From Rhodothermales bacterium (GTDB taxonomy: Bacteria; Bacteroidota; Rhodothermia; Rhodothermales; UBA10348): a stretch of 14,439 nt of DNA. A program made the position numbers and the translations under genes. The stretch spans positions 1 through 14,439 of the forward strand of contig JABDJZ010000001.1 of assembly GCA_013003255.1 (NCBI GenBank). The letters run 5' to 3'. Below the pieces are notes generated by a model. The model had not been told where the DNA came from. It made no database searches and worked only from the letters and a program-made list of their open reading frames with translations. Shown here one piece after another: positions 1-6,437 of the stretch. Every line of letters starts with the position of its first letter. The first letter of the stretch is position 1.

Positions 1-441
1 ATCGAGGACGTCTTCATTCTGGTGATGGCGGACCATCTTGTAGGCGATGAGGTCATGGAGCTGGCCGGGCGCCACCGTCCCCCTGAAGAAGGCGCCACGC
101 TGCTAGTGGACTACGACATCGACGGAGTCTTCGATCTGGATGACGCCACCAAGGTGCTGGAGGAGGATGGGCGTATCGCCTCCATTGGCAAGACCATCGC
201 CACGTACAACTGCATTGATACGGGCGTATTCGTGTGCACACGCGCCCTGCTTGACGCGCTACGGGCGTACTACGACAAGCACGGCGACGTATCCCTGTCC
301 AACGGTGTCCAGACGCTGGCATCCCGCGGTCTCATGCGGACGCTGGACATCCAGGGCGGCTTCTGGCAGGACGTAGATACCCCCGAGATGCTGGCCCACG
401 CGGAAAAGGCCCTGGCTGCCCGGGCGTCCGGGCCCCGGTAA
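1..441 (+). CDS. Nucleotidyltransferase, 3' part (inositol-1-phosphate cytidylyltransferase-like)
   Basis: The reading frame is open from the first base, so the 5' end lies outside the window; 146 residues are visible, ending in TAA. The visible part looks like the C-terminal half of a GT-A fold NTP transferase that activates a phosphorylated sugar or polyol. There is a strand ending in VMADH (about residues 8-12, the Asp expected to bind metal), then DDATKV (47-52), IGKTIATYN (62-70), IDTGVF (72-77), GDVSLSNGV (95-103) and FWQDVDTPE (121-129) near the end. This spacing is typical of the family that includes L-myo-inositol-1-phosphate cytidylyltransferase, which makes CDP-inositol for di-myo-inositol phosphate or phospholipid synthesis. 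The protein ends 17 residues after that motif, so no fused CDP-alcohol phosphotransferase domain is present at this end. The exact substrate cannot be told from this fragment. Family assignment is fairly secure; the inositol reading is a guess. Confidence 0.82.
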   Translation: MEDVFILVMADHLVGDEVMELAGRHRPPEEGATLLVDYDIDGVFDLDDATKVLEEDGRIASIGKTIATYNCIDTGVFVCTRALLDALRAYYDKHGDVSLSNGVQTLASRGLMRTLDIQGGFWQDVDTPEMLAHAEKALAARASGPR

Positions 442-488
442 CTTTTGCGGACGGCGGAACTCTAACTGCTGACCGTATTTGGCCCTGC

Positions 489-1226
489 ATGCGCCCGTTG
501 CCCCTATTAGTGCTGTACACCCTGCTGGGTACCATTGCGGTGCCCTCCGCTCTCGCGCAGGCCTCGTTTTCCTGCTCGGACACCAGGCAGTGCGCAAAGC
601 TTGAGGACTTCGAGCGATTCGAGGTAGGCGGCCTCCCCCTCGGCTGGTACACCTATCAGGACCGAAAGGACGTTCGGCCGGTCAACGGCACCCTGCAAAC
701 CGACGAAGAACGCTTCGAGGTGATGGCGGAGGGTGGCAACAAGTTCATTCGCGCCACCGTCCGTGACAACGCCCATCGCATCATCCTCCGTTCCGGCGAA
801 GGCCTGGACTGGGACGTCAACGAAAAGCCGGTCCTGGCCTGGCGCTGGCGCGCGCACGAGTTGCCGGTTGGTGCGCGTGAGGATCGCAACCAGCTGAACG
901 ATACCGGTGCAGCCGTCTATGTGATCTTTGATCAGGACTGGCTGGGTCGTCCGCGTGGAATCAAGTACTCCTACAGCTCCACGCTGCCCGCCGGATCGAC
1001 CGAGTCCTACGGAGGGCTCAAGGTGTTGGTGGTCTCCTCCTGGGGAGAAGACGGTCTAGGTCACTGGATAGAGCTCGAGCGTGATGTCCGGGCGGACTTT
1101 GAGGCACTGCACGGCAGAACTCCCCCGAGTCGCCCCACCGCCATCTTCCTCTGGAGTGATTCGGACTCCGTGGACGGCGTTGCCGTGGTGGACTTCGATG
1201 ACCTACAGGTCAGGCGCACTCGCTGA
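489..1226 (+). CDS. Secreted DUF3047 domain protein
   Basis: A 245-residue protein with a clear signal peptide: hydrophobic segment LLVLYTLLGTIAV, then ALA-Q, giving likely signal peptidase I cleavage after residue 23. The mature protein matches the DUF3047 pattern as I know it: an opening phrase about an ordered W-Y (residues 50-56), LAWRWRAHELP (117-127), a NDTGAAVYVIFD block (137-148), IKYSYSS (158-164), WIELERDVRADF (193-204) and a closing SDSDSVDGVAVVDFDDLQV stretch (223-241). DUF3047 has no established activity; its beta-rich look suggests a periplasmic or exported binding fold. Two Cys (29 and 35) close to the mature N-terminus could form a disulfide. It starts 47 nt after the nucleotidyltransferase stop on the same strand, so the two may be cotranscribed. 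No Shine-Dalgarno is visible before the ATG. The start is chosen because it gives a complete signal peptide. Confidence 0.88.
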   Translation: MRPLPLLVLYTLLGTIAVPSALAQASFSCSDTRQCAKLEDFERFEVGGLPLGWYTYQDRKDVRPVNGTLQTDEERFEVMAEGGNKFIRATVRDNAHRIILRSGEGLDWDVNEKPVLAWRWRAHELPVGAREDRNQLNDTGAAVYVIFDQDWLGRPRGIKYSYSSTLPAGSTESYGGLKVLVVSSWGEDGLGHWIELERDVRADFEALHGRTPPSRPTAIFLWSDSDSVDGVAVVDFDDLQVRRTR

Positions 1227-1268
1227 GACACGCGGTCGGCAGACGGGACGGAAGCCACGAAGGGAGGG

Positions 1269-2819
1269 TCAGCCAAGCAACACCAGTGTTCGCAGGAAGC
1301 TGATGTGCGATCCATACTGTGCCCAGAGGTAAATCCCGGCCAGCAGAATCGGAACGAACGGCGTCATCAGCCACAGCATCGCGACGCCCAGCGGACCCAG
1401 GCGGAAGACGGACGCCGCATCGATATTGGTCCGGACGGTGCTCCATGCCCCGGTCACCATAACCCACGCCACCGATAGCCGGGCCGCCACATCGCCCCAG
1501 GACCCGGCCGCGATCAGCATGACCACCGGGAGCGTGGCGAAGACTGGCCATCGCGGCCATACGGACAGGATGAGCACCTGGGAGGCACGGGCTCCCGCCG
1601 GCCGGGCCGCAGCGAAATACCAGGCAGCCACCCATGTGCCGACTCCCAGTAGGGCCAGGACCGCTATCAGCGTGGTCAGCCAGAACGGGTTTCCGATGAG
1701 GGCGTCGAGGGTGGCCCGGTTTTCGGGCGATACCCAGTACCAGACAGCGGCGTAGGCCGGATGATGCGAATAGGACCGGATGGCCTGGTCACTGACCATG
1801 CCGAACAGGAGACTCATCGACGCCAGCAGCGTGGCCGTCGAAGCGTACATCGGGTCCCGATTCTCTGCGACGGCTACCCGGTAAATCCCGTGGGCAGCAA
1901 AGTACCGGGCGTACAGCGATCGCAAGCGGGGTGACTGCGCATACGCCACCAGCAAGACCAACAGCACCACCCAGCCTGCCAGGACATACCGGTAGGCGGG
2001 TGGCAGGGGCGGCGCGGGGACTCCCCTCGCGAAGACCTGCTGGCCCCGGACAGACGCGCCCTCGACGATGCGCACTGCGGGACGCGATGCACCATCCGCC
2101 GTGTGCAGGCCCCAACCCATCGTACCCGGAGTAGCGGCGAACTCCATGTTGACGCTGGGATCGGCCCAGTGCGCCACGAAGGTCCATAGTGGCTGCTGCA
2201 AGCGTCCTGGAAGGTGGTCCGCAAAGTAGTCGGCTTGCCCTTGCGGGTCCGGAAGGGCAGAGGCTCCGAATTCCGCCAGATGCACCTGGCCGTCGGCCTC
2301 GGGACTGTGGTGTCCGAAGAGCACGAAATCCACTGCGTCGCCGCAGGAACGGGGACGGTCAAGCACAGACACCACGTACGTATGGATCCGCCCGTCGGCC
2401 TCGGCCGTGAGGCCGGACAGGAGCGCGCAGGTGCGCGGGTCTGACGTATCGGGCGCGAACGCGAGTCCTACTGCCTGCACACGCCCCTCCCGGGCGAGGC
2501 GCTGAACCACTCGCCTGAGATGTGCTGCTGTATCGGCCAGTACCGGGTAGGCCGGGAAGTAGAGCGGTACTTCCTGGAAGACCGCAATCCCCAGGGTGTC
2601 CGCCAGGTCAAACAGCAGCCGGTCGTCCCACACATTGGTCCTGACCGCGCGTACGCCCAGGTCTGCCATCGCCCGGAGGTCTGCCGCCGCCCTGATTGGA
2701 TCGTCGGGTTTGGACCATGCCATCCCGAGGCCTGCCTGGTCCTGGATCTGCCTGGCTGATACGCCGGAGACAGACAACATCAAGACCGGCAGCACTATGG
2801 GCAGAAAACGTCTCAGCAT
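1269..2819 (-). CDS. Exported glycoside-hydrolase-like TIM-barrel domain fused to a polytopic membrane domain
   Basis: A 516-residue protein of uncertain function. Residues 1-22 are a signal peptide (hydrophobic LPIVLPVLMLSVSGV, then SARQ). Residues about 30-225 resemble the catalytic barrel of family GH2 and relatives: an alternating D-L-x-x-M-x-x-L-G-V-x-x-V-R-T segment (47-61), LLFDLADTLGIAVFQEVPLYFP (68-89), AEFGA (182-186, where GH2 enzymes carry the nucleophile Glu in a TEFGA-type motif) and LWTFVAHWADP (211-221, like the strand-8 W-x-F-x-D). The position where GH2 has its acid/base Asn-Glu reads AFAPD (120-124), so that pair seems lost. From about 277 to 501 there are roughly six hydrophobic segments (277-294, 327-343, 379-402, 424-440, 445-460, 477-500), placing the barrel in the periplasm. 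It lies downstream of ftsZ, beyond a terminator hairpin, and converges on the DUF3047 gene with 42 nt between stops. No clear ribosome binding site is seen. The coding call is firm; the role is unknown. Confidence 0.8.
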   Translation of the reverse strand: MLRRFLPIVLPVLMLSVSGVSARQIQDQAGLGMAWSKPDDPIRAAADLRAMADLGVRAVRTNVWDDRLLFDLADTLGIAVFQEVPLYFPAYPVLADTAAHLRRVVQRLAREGRVQAVGLAFAPDTSDPRTCALLSGLTAEADGRIHTYVVSVLDRPRSCGDAVDFVLFGHHSPEADGQVHLAEFGASALPDPQGQADYFADHLPGRLQQPLWTFVAHWADPSVNMEFAATPGTMGWGLHTADGASRPAVRIVEGASVRGQQVFARGVPAPPLPPAYRYVLAGWVVLLVLLVAYAQSPRLRSLYARYFAAHGIYRVAVAENRDPMYASTATLLASMSLLFGMVSDQAIRSYSHHPAYAAVWYWVSPENRATLDALIGNPFWLTTLIAVLALLGVGTWVAAWYFAAARPAGARASQVLILSVWPRWPVFATLPVVMLIAAGSWGDVAARLSVAWVMVTGAWSTVRTNIDAASVFRLGPLGVAMLWLMTPFVPILLAGIYLWAQYGSHISFLRTLVLLG

Positions 2820-2866
2820 GGAGGCGAGAACGAAACGGGCGCGTGGAGCCGGAAACTAGTATGAAA

Positions 2867-2904
2867 CGACGCGAGCCGCGCCCCTTGGGACGCGGCTCAC
2901 GTCG
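2867..2904 (-). terminator. Long hairpin, probable terminator of the dcw operon
   Basis: Two 17-nt arms (2867-2883 and 2888-2904) enclose the 4-nt loop CAAG. In the leftward RNA every position pairs: fifteen Watson-Crick pairs plus two G-U wobbles (2881/2890 and 2872/2899). Read from the plus strand those two positions become C-A mismatches, so the structure is made for the minus-strand transcript. It is followed by TTTCATACTAGTTT, a weak U tract. It sits about 130 nt beyond the ftsZ stop and 48 nt before the next gene's ATG, which fits termination of the operon, possibly with some read-through. The rest of the 213-nt gap between ftsZ and that gene holds only a weak 6-bp hairpin (2948-2968) and no gene that I can support. 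Confidence 0.7.
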
Positions 2905-3032
2905 ACCGAACCCTGATTCATCTGCATCACCGACAGCCCGCGGTGTGCCGGGTGTGCTCAATACCCGGTTGCAGATACAGGAGGTAGTGGTGTCACCCGG
3001 CCCTTCGACCGCATCACACCAGTGTTGGATTG

Positions 3033-4304
3033 TTAGTCCAGCATCTTTCGGAGAAAAGCCGGCATCTCCTCCTTGTCGGTGGAAACTGCCTGCGGTCGGC
3101 GTTCCATGTCCTCGGCATTCAGGCGACGGATTCGCGACTGTGGCGGTGCCCCATCGCCCGCGGCCTTGCTCGGCGGCTCAACGGATACCGATGACGAATT
3201 GCGACGCTGATAGGCCGGCATGTCCAGCTTCTGGAGCGCCTCCTCTCCCTTGTACTGAATGACGGGACCGGCTTCATCAAGCGGCAGCTTCCGCGTCTTT
3301 CCGGTACCCTGGGCCGTGGACCGGCTCGGGCCGTCAAATCCGGTCGCGATGACCGTGATTCTCAGCTCATCACCCATCTCCTCATCGATGACGGTACCGA
3401 AGATCACCTCGACGTCATCCCCAGCCTCACGCTGAATGATGCTCGTCGCCGCGGTGGCCTCCCGGATCCCGAGAGACTTGCCGGCGGTGATGTTGACGAG
3501 GACGTTTCGGGCGCCGTGAATGGACAGTCCGTCCAGCAGCGGACTCGAGAGTGCCTCCGTGGCCGCCTTCTCGGCCCGGCTGTCACCTGCCGCCATGGCC
3601 GCACCCATGAGCGCGGTACCGCCCTCCTGCATCGTGGTGCGAACGTCGGCAAAGTCCAGGTTGATGAGGCCGTGCACCGTGATCAGGTCACTGATGCCGC
3701 GTGTTGCGTTGTAGAGGACCTCGTCGGCCTTTCCGAAGGCGTCCATCAGGGTCGTATCCACATCGGCAATGTCCAGTAGACGCTCGTTCGGGATGATGAT
3801 CAGGGTATCCACATTCTCCTTGAGAAGCTGGATGCCCGTCTCGGCCGCCTGGTGACGCCGCCGCCCTTCACAGTCGAAAGGCTTGGTGACAATGGCGACG
3901 GAGAGAATCCCGAGTTCCTTGGCGATGGCCGCCACGATTGGCGCGCCGCCGGTTCCGGTGCCGCCTCCCATTCCGGCCGTGATGAAGATCATGTCGAAGC
4001 CGCGCAGGAGCTCGGTCAGATCCTCGCGGGTCTCCTCAATGGCGTGAGCGCCAACGGCCGGCCGTGCGCCGGCGCCGAGACCCTTGGTAAGATCCCGTCC
4101 CGCCTGCAGCTTGGTCGGTGCCAGGTTCATGGACAGAGCCTGGGAGTCCGTGTTGATTGCAAAGAACTCCACGCCGTGGATGCCCTTTTCGATCATGTTG
4201 TTGACGGCGTTTCCGCCGCCGCCACCAACACCGACGACCGCGATTTTCGCTTCGTCGTTGAGTGCGTCATCGAACGCAAAGTGTGAGCTGAATGAGTTGT
4301 CCAT
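3033..4304 (-). CDS. ftsZ: Cell division protein FtsZ
   Basis: Tubulin-like GTPase that forms the cytokinetic Z-ring. The 423-residue protein has the glycine-rich nucleotide loop VVGVGGGGGNAVNNM near residues 23-37, the tubulin signature GGGTGTGG (113-120), the FDCEGRRR nucleotide contact region (143-150) and the T7 synergy loop NLDFADV (215-221) with Asp 217 and Asp 220 for GTP hydrolysis in the next subunit. A polar variable linker (about 325-411) leads to the conserved C-terminal peptide EEMPAFLRKML, which binds FtsA. The start is the ATG at 4304, because GGAGG sits five nt upstream. A TTG at 4316 would add only four residues and would overlap that ribosome binding site. It is the last gene of the dcw cluster, 109 nt after ftsA, with a structured leader and a strong hairpin downstream. 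Identification is certain. Confidence 0.98.
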   Translation of the reverse strand: MDNSFSSHFAFDDALNDEAKIAVVGVGGGGGNAVNNMIEKGIHGVEFFAINTDSQALSMNLAPTKLQAGRDLTKGLGAGARPAVGAHAIEETREDLTELLRGFDMIFITAGMGGGTGTGGAPIVAAIAKELGILSVAIVTKPFDCEGRRRHQAAETGIQLLKENVDTLIIIPNERLLDIADVDTTLMDAFGKADEVLYNATRGISDLITVHGLINLDFADVRTTMQEGGTALMGAAMAAGDSRAEKAATEALSSPLLDGLSIHGARNVLVNITAGKSLGIREATAATSIIQREAGDDVEVIFGTVIDEEMGDELRITVIATGFDGPSRSTAQGTGKTRKLPLDEAGPVIQYKGEEALQKLDMPAYQRRNSSSVSVEPPSKAAGDGAPPQSRIRRLNAEDMERRPQAVSTDKEEMPAFLRKMLD

Positions 4305-4309
4305 CGTTT

Positions 4310-4314
4310 CCTCC
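4310..4314 (-). promoter_or_regulatory. Shine-Dalgarno GGAGG of ftsZ
   Basis: GGAGG on the minus strand, separated by AAACG (5 nt) from the ATG at 4304. It decides the ftsZ start: the in-frame TTG at 4316 lies directly beside this site and cannot use it. Confidence 0.85.
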
Positions 4315-4339
4315 AATGGGGGGTTTGGGCTGTTTTAGC

Positions 4340-4387
4340 GAGCAGGCCGGAACACCTGCTCATCAGACCCGGCGAGCAACCGGGTCT
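4340..4387 (-). promoter_or_regulatory. Two tandem hairpins in the ftsA-ftsZ leader
   Basis: The ftsA-ftsZ gap is the only real intergenic space in the cluster. In transcript order, hairpin 1 has perfect 8-bp arms AGACCCGG and CCGGGTCT (4387-4380 and 4372-4365) with loop TTGCTCG. After three nt comes hairpin 2 with perfect 7-bp arms GAGCAGG and CCTGCTC (4361-4355 and 4346-4340) and an 8-nt loop. TGCTC in loop 1 is also complementary to GAGCA in the 5' arm of hairpin 2, so the two could switch into an alternative fold. Neither hairpin is followed by a U run, so they are not ordinary terminators. A role in RNA processing, attenuation or stabilising the ftsZ message is inference. Confidence 0.5.
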
Positions 4388-4410
4388 ATGGGGATTGTCG
4401 GGGGTAGGGG
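4382..4410 (+). other. Potential G-quadruplex motif (template strand of ftsA-ftsZ)
   Basis: Four G tracts of 3, 4, 5 and 4 bases on the plus strand are separated by 5, 6 and 2 nt, which satisfies the usual G3+N1-7 rule. The strand that carries them is the template for ftsA-ftsZ transcription, so any quadruplex would form in DNA and not in the mRNA. The first tract is part of the 3' arm (plus strand) of the 8-bp hairpin next to it, making the two folds mutually exclusive in DNA. Function is not shown by sequence. Confidence 0.45.
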
Positions 4411-4413
4411 TAG

Positions 4414-5715
4414 CTAGAGTTCGTCGAACCAGGTCTTCATGCGATTGGCGATGCGGCCAACCAGGCGTTCTCCGGTTTCTTCCGTGGATCGGGTGTCGCG
4501 GGACACCATATCGGAGCGGAAGGGAGTACCGCCAATCATCTCGGGACGCAGCCCATAGAGGACCAGGCCGACGGCCGTGGCAAACTTGGGATCGCTGACT
4601 TCCTTGACCATGCCGCCGGCGAGGCCCATGGGCTTGCCGAGGCGTGTCTCGAAACCAAGGATTTCGGAAGCCAGTGCCGCAGAACCGGTGACCAGCGAAC
4701 CGCCGCCGGTCAGTACCACGCCTGCGGAAAGATGACGGCCGTATCCGCTGCGCTTGATTTCGATGGCCGCGATCTCCAGGATCTCCTCCATGCGGGGCTG
4801 GATGATCTGCGCCAGCGTGGAGCGTCCGACCAACTTCTCACCACGTCCGCCGATCCCGGAAATGGCAATTTGTTCGTCTTCAGCCACCAGATCTACGAGC
4901 GCCATCCCGTAGGTGCACTTCAGCCGCTCGGCCTGGTCCCGCATGAGTCCGAGACCCTTCCGAACGTCATCAGTGACCTTATTGCCGGCCACCGCAATGA
5001 CGGCCGTGTGCCGGATGGTGTTGTCCTCGAAAACGGCGATGTCCGTGGTGCCGCCTCCGATGTCGATGAGTGCTACGCCGACTTCCTTTTCATCAGGATG
5101 CAGGACGGCAAAGGAGGAGCCCAGCGGCTCCAGCACGATGTCGGCCACTTCGTAGCCGGCCTTCTCGATGCACCGGTAAATGTTCTTGGCCGCCGAGACC
5201 AGACCCGTGATGATGTGCACATTGGCCTCGAGGCGAACGCCTGCCATGCCGACGGGGTCGGCAACGCCGTCCTGCCCATCGACAATGAACTCCTGCGGGA
5301 TCACGTGCAGGATCTCGCGGTCGGCCGGCATGGCCACGTGGGTGGTGTCCTCGAGGAGTCGCTGGACATCGCCCTCGGTGATCTCTCCATCCCGGTTCGA
5401 GATGGTGACAACGCCGCGACTCTGAAAGCTCTGGACGTGGTCTCCGGCAATGCCCGCGATGACGCTGTTGACCGTCACGCCCGCCATGCGTTCGGCCTCA
5501 CCGACCGCTACACGGACTGCTGCTACGGTCTTGTCAATGTTGACGACGACGCCCCGGTTGAGCCCGTCGGATTCGGCCATCCCCACGCCGAGGACGTTGA
5601 TCCGGTCCAGCTCGTCGGTAGTGGCCACCACCGCGCAGACTTTCGTCGTTCCGATGTCGAGTCCGACAACAATTTGATCGTTCAACTCCTCCATGGGGTC
5701 CTCATTCTGTTTCAT
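4414..5715 (-). CDS. ftsA: Cell division protein FtsA
   Basis: Actin-like ATPase that tethers FtsZ to the membrane and recruits later divisome proteins. Visible features in the 433-residue product: phosphate-1 motif GLDIGTTKV (18-26), the 1C/SHS2 insertion in the region about 90-170, phosphate-2 motif DIGGGTTDIAV (218-228), adenosine motif TGGGS (336-340), and a C-terminal amphipathic helix LVGRIANRMKTWFDEL that should act as the membrane targeting sequence. Its ATG overlaps the ftsQ stop as ATGA. A second in-frame ATG at 5694 (residue 8) has GAGG five nt upstream and gives an N-terminus of more typical family length, so translation may start there instead; the first has no visible Shine-Dalgarno. 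The gene ends in TAG, 109 nt before ftsZ, its partner. Identification is certain; the start is open. Confidence 0.97.
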   Translation of the reverse strand: MKQNEDPMEELNDQIVVGLDIGTTKVCAVVATTDELDRINVLGVGMAESDGLNRGVVVNIDKTVAAVRVAVGEAERMAGVTVNSVIAGIAGDHVQSFQSRGVVTISNRDGEITEGDVQRLLEDTTHVAMPADREILHVIPQEFIVDGQDGVADPVGMAGVRLEANVHIITGLVSAAKNIYRCIEKAGYEVADIVLEPLGSSFAVLHPDEKEVGVALIDIGGGTTDIAVFEDNTIRHTAVIAVAGNKVTDDVRKGLGLMRDQAERLKCTYGMALVDLVAEDEQIAISGIGGRGEKLVGRSTLAQIIQPRMEEILEIAAIEIKRSGYGRHLSAGVVLTGGGSLVTGSAALASEILGFETRLGKPMGLAGGMVKEVSDPKFATAVGLVLYGLRPEMIGGTPFRSDMVSRDTRSTEETGERLVGRIANRMKTWFDEL

Positions 5716-6437
5716 GCACGTTCCCGGGTGACTACCTGGCCGTCAAAGCGGAGGTCAACCCAGTCGTATCGGGTTTCAGGGCGGGCCAGAACAGCCTGCA
5801 TCCAGAAGGACTGCAGCCGATCCAGCTTCTGGTCAAAGTGATCGCGGCCGAGGCGGACCCTCAGGGACTGCCCGCTGGGAGTCACCGCGGTGTAGATGTC
5901 GATTCCGCTCTCCGTCTCGTGAATTTCCGAGAGCAGGGCGTTCTCGAAGGCCTCGAGATCCGGAAGCAGCGCGATGAATCGACGCAGAGCGGGATTCGAC
6001 ACGGGCACCACCGGGTGGTACGCCTCGCGGACCCCGCGGACAATGGGGACATCCACAACCGGGCCGGGCACCGCCGGCATCCGGTATCCGGCGGCATCCA
6101 GGTAATAGTCGGGGACGCCGCGTGCATCCAGGGCCAGTGCTACCGGCTCCCTTTCGCGGACGTTGATTACAAGCGTACCGGTGGGCTGCCTTGAGGCGGA
6201 GGCCGCCTGAACCCAGGGATGGCGTCGCACGCGGTCGGCCAGAAACTCCGGTGAGACGTCCATGAGGGCAGTCCCGACCTCGACACCGGCCAGCGCTACA
6301 ATCTGGGACGAATCGGCATGGACGGCTCCACGCACCGTGATGGCCTCCACCTGCGCGCCGTCCAGCCAACTCCAGCCGAGGTACGCCAGCACGCCCACCA
6401 GGGCCGTCACAACAATGACCGTAACTACTCGCTTCAC
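5712..6437 (-). CDS. ftsQ: Cell division protein FtsQ (DivIB)
   Basis: Bitopic divisome scaffold that links the cytoplasmic ring to septal wall synthesis. The 241-residue protein has a very short cytoplasmic tail (MKR), one transmembrane helix (about 4-25, rich in V, A, L and W), a POTRA domain (about 29-97, beginning EAITVRGAVHADSSQIVALAG and including HPWVQAASASRQPTGTLVINV), then the beta domain ending VDLRFDGQVV. It is shorter than the proteobacterial protein but similar to other compact members. It starts with GTG, which overlaps the murC stop as GTGA; GGAGG seven nt upstream supports this start. Its own stop overlaps the ftsA ATG. Sequence conservation in this family is low, so the call rests on TM-POTRA architecture plus its place between murC and ftsA. 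Confidence 0.92.
   Translation of the reverse strand: MKRVVTVIVVTALVGVLAYLGWSWLDGAQVEAITVRGAVHADSSQIVALAGVEVGTALMDVSPEFLADRVRRHPWVQAASASRQPTGTLVINVREREPVALALDARGVPDYYLDAAGYRMPAVPGPVVDVPIVRGVREAYHPVVPVSNPALRRFIALLPDLEAFENALLSEIHETESGIDIYTAVTPSGQSLRVRLGRDHFDQKLDRLQSFWMQAVLARPETRYDWVDLRFDGQVVTRERA

Noticed and set aside
418..446. Hairpin GCCCGG/CCGGGC with a following TTTT as a terminator after the nucleotidyltransferase
   Set aside because: The stem is only 6 bp, lies inside the coding end, and nine nt separate it from a 4-T run; too weak to support.
442..488. Bacteroidota-type promoter (TTTG and TAnnTTTG) before the DUF3047 gene
   Set aside because: TTTTG and TATTTG are present but the spacing is too long and the -7 element is incomplete.
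1227..1268. Bidirectional terminator between the convergent genes
   Set aside because: The 42-nt gap shows no inverted repeat that I can find.
2608..2961. Small minus-strand gene between ftsZ and the membrane protein gene
   Set aside because: The frame is made by the terminator hairpin and then runs out of frame through the start of a real gene; no start signal or protein-like composition.
2948..2968. Second terminator hairpin after ftsZ (CCGGGT/ACCCGG)
   Set aside because: Only 6 bp with a 9-nt loop and no U tract on either strand; expected by chance in this composition.
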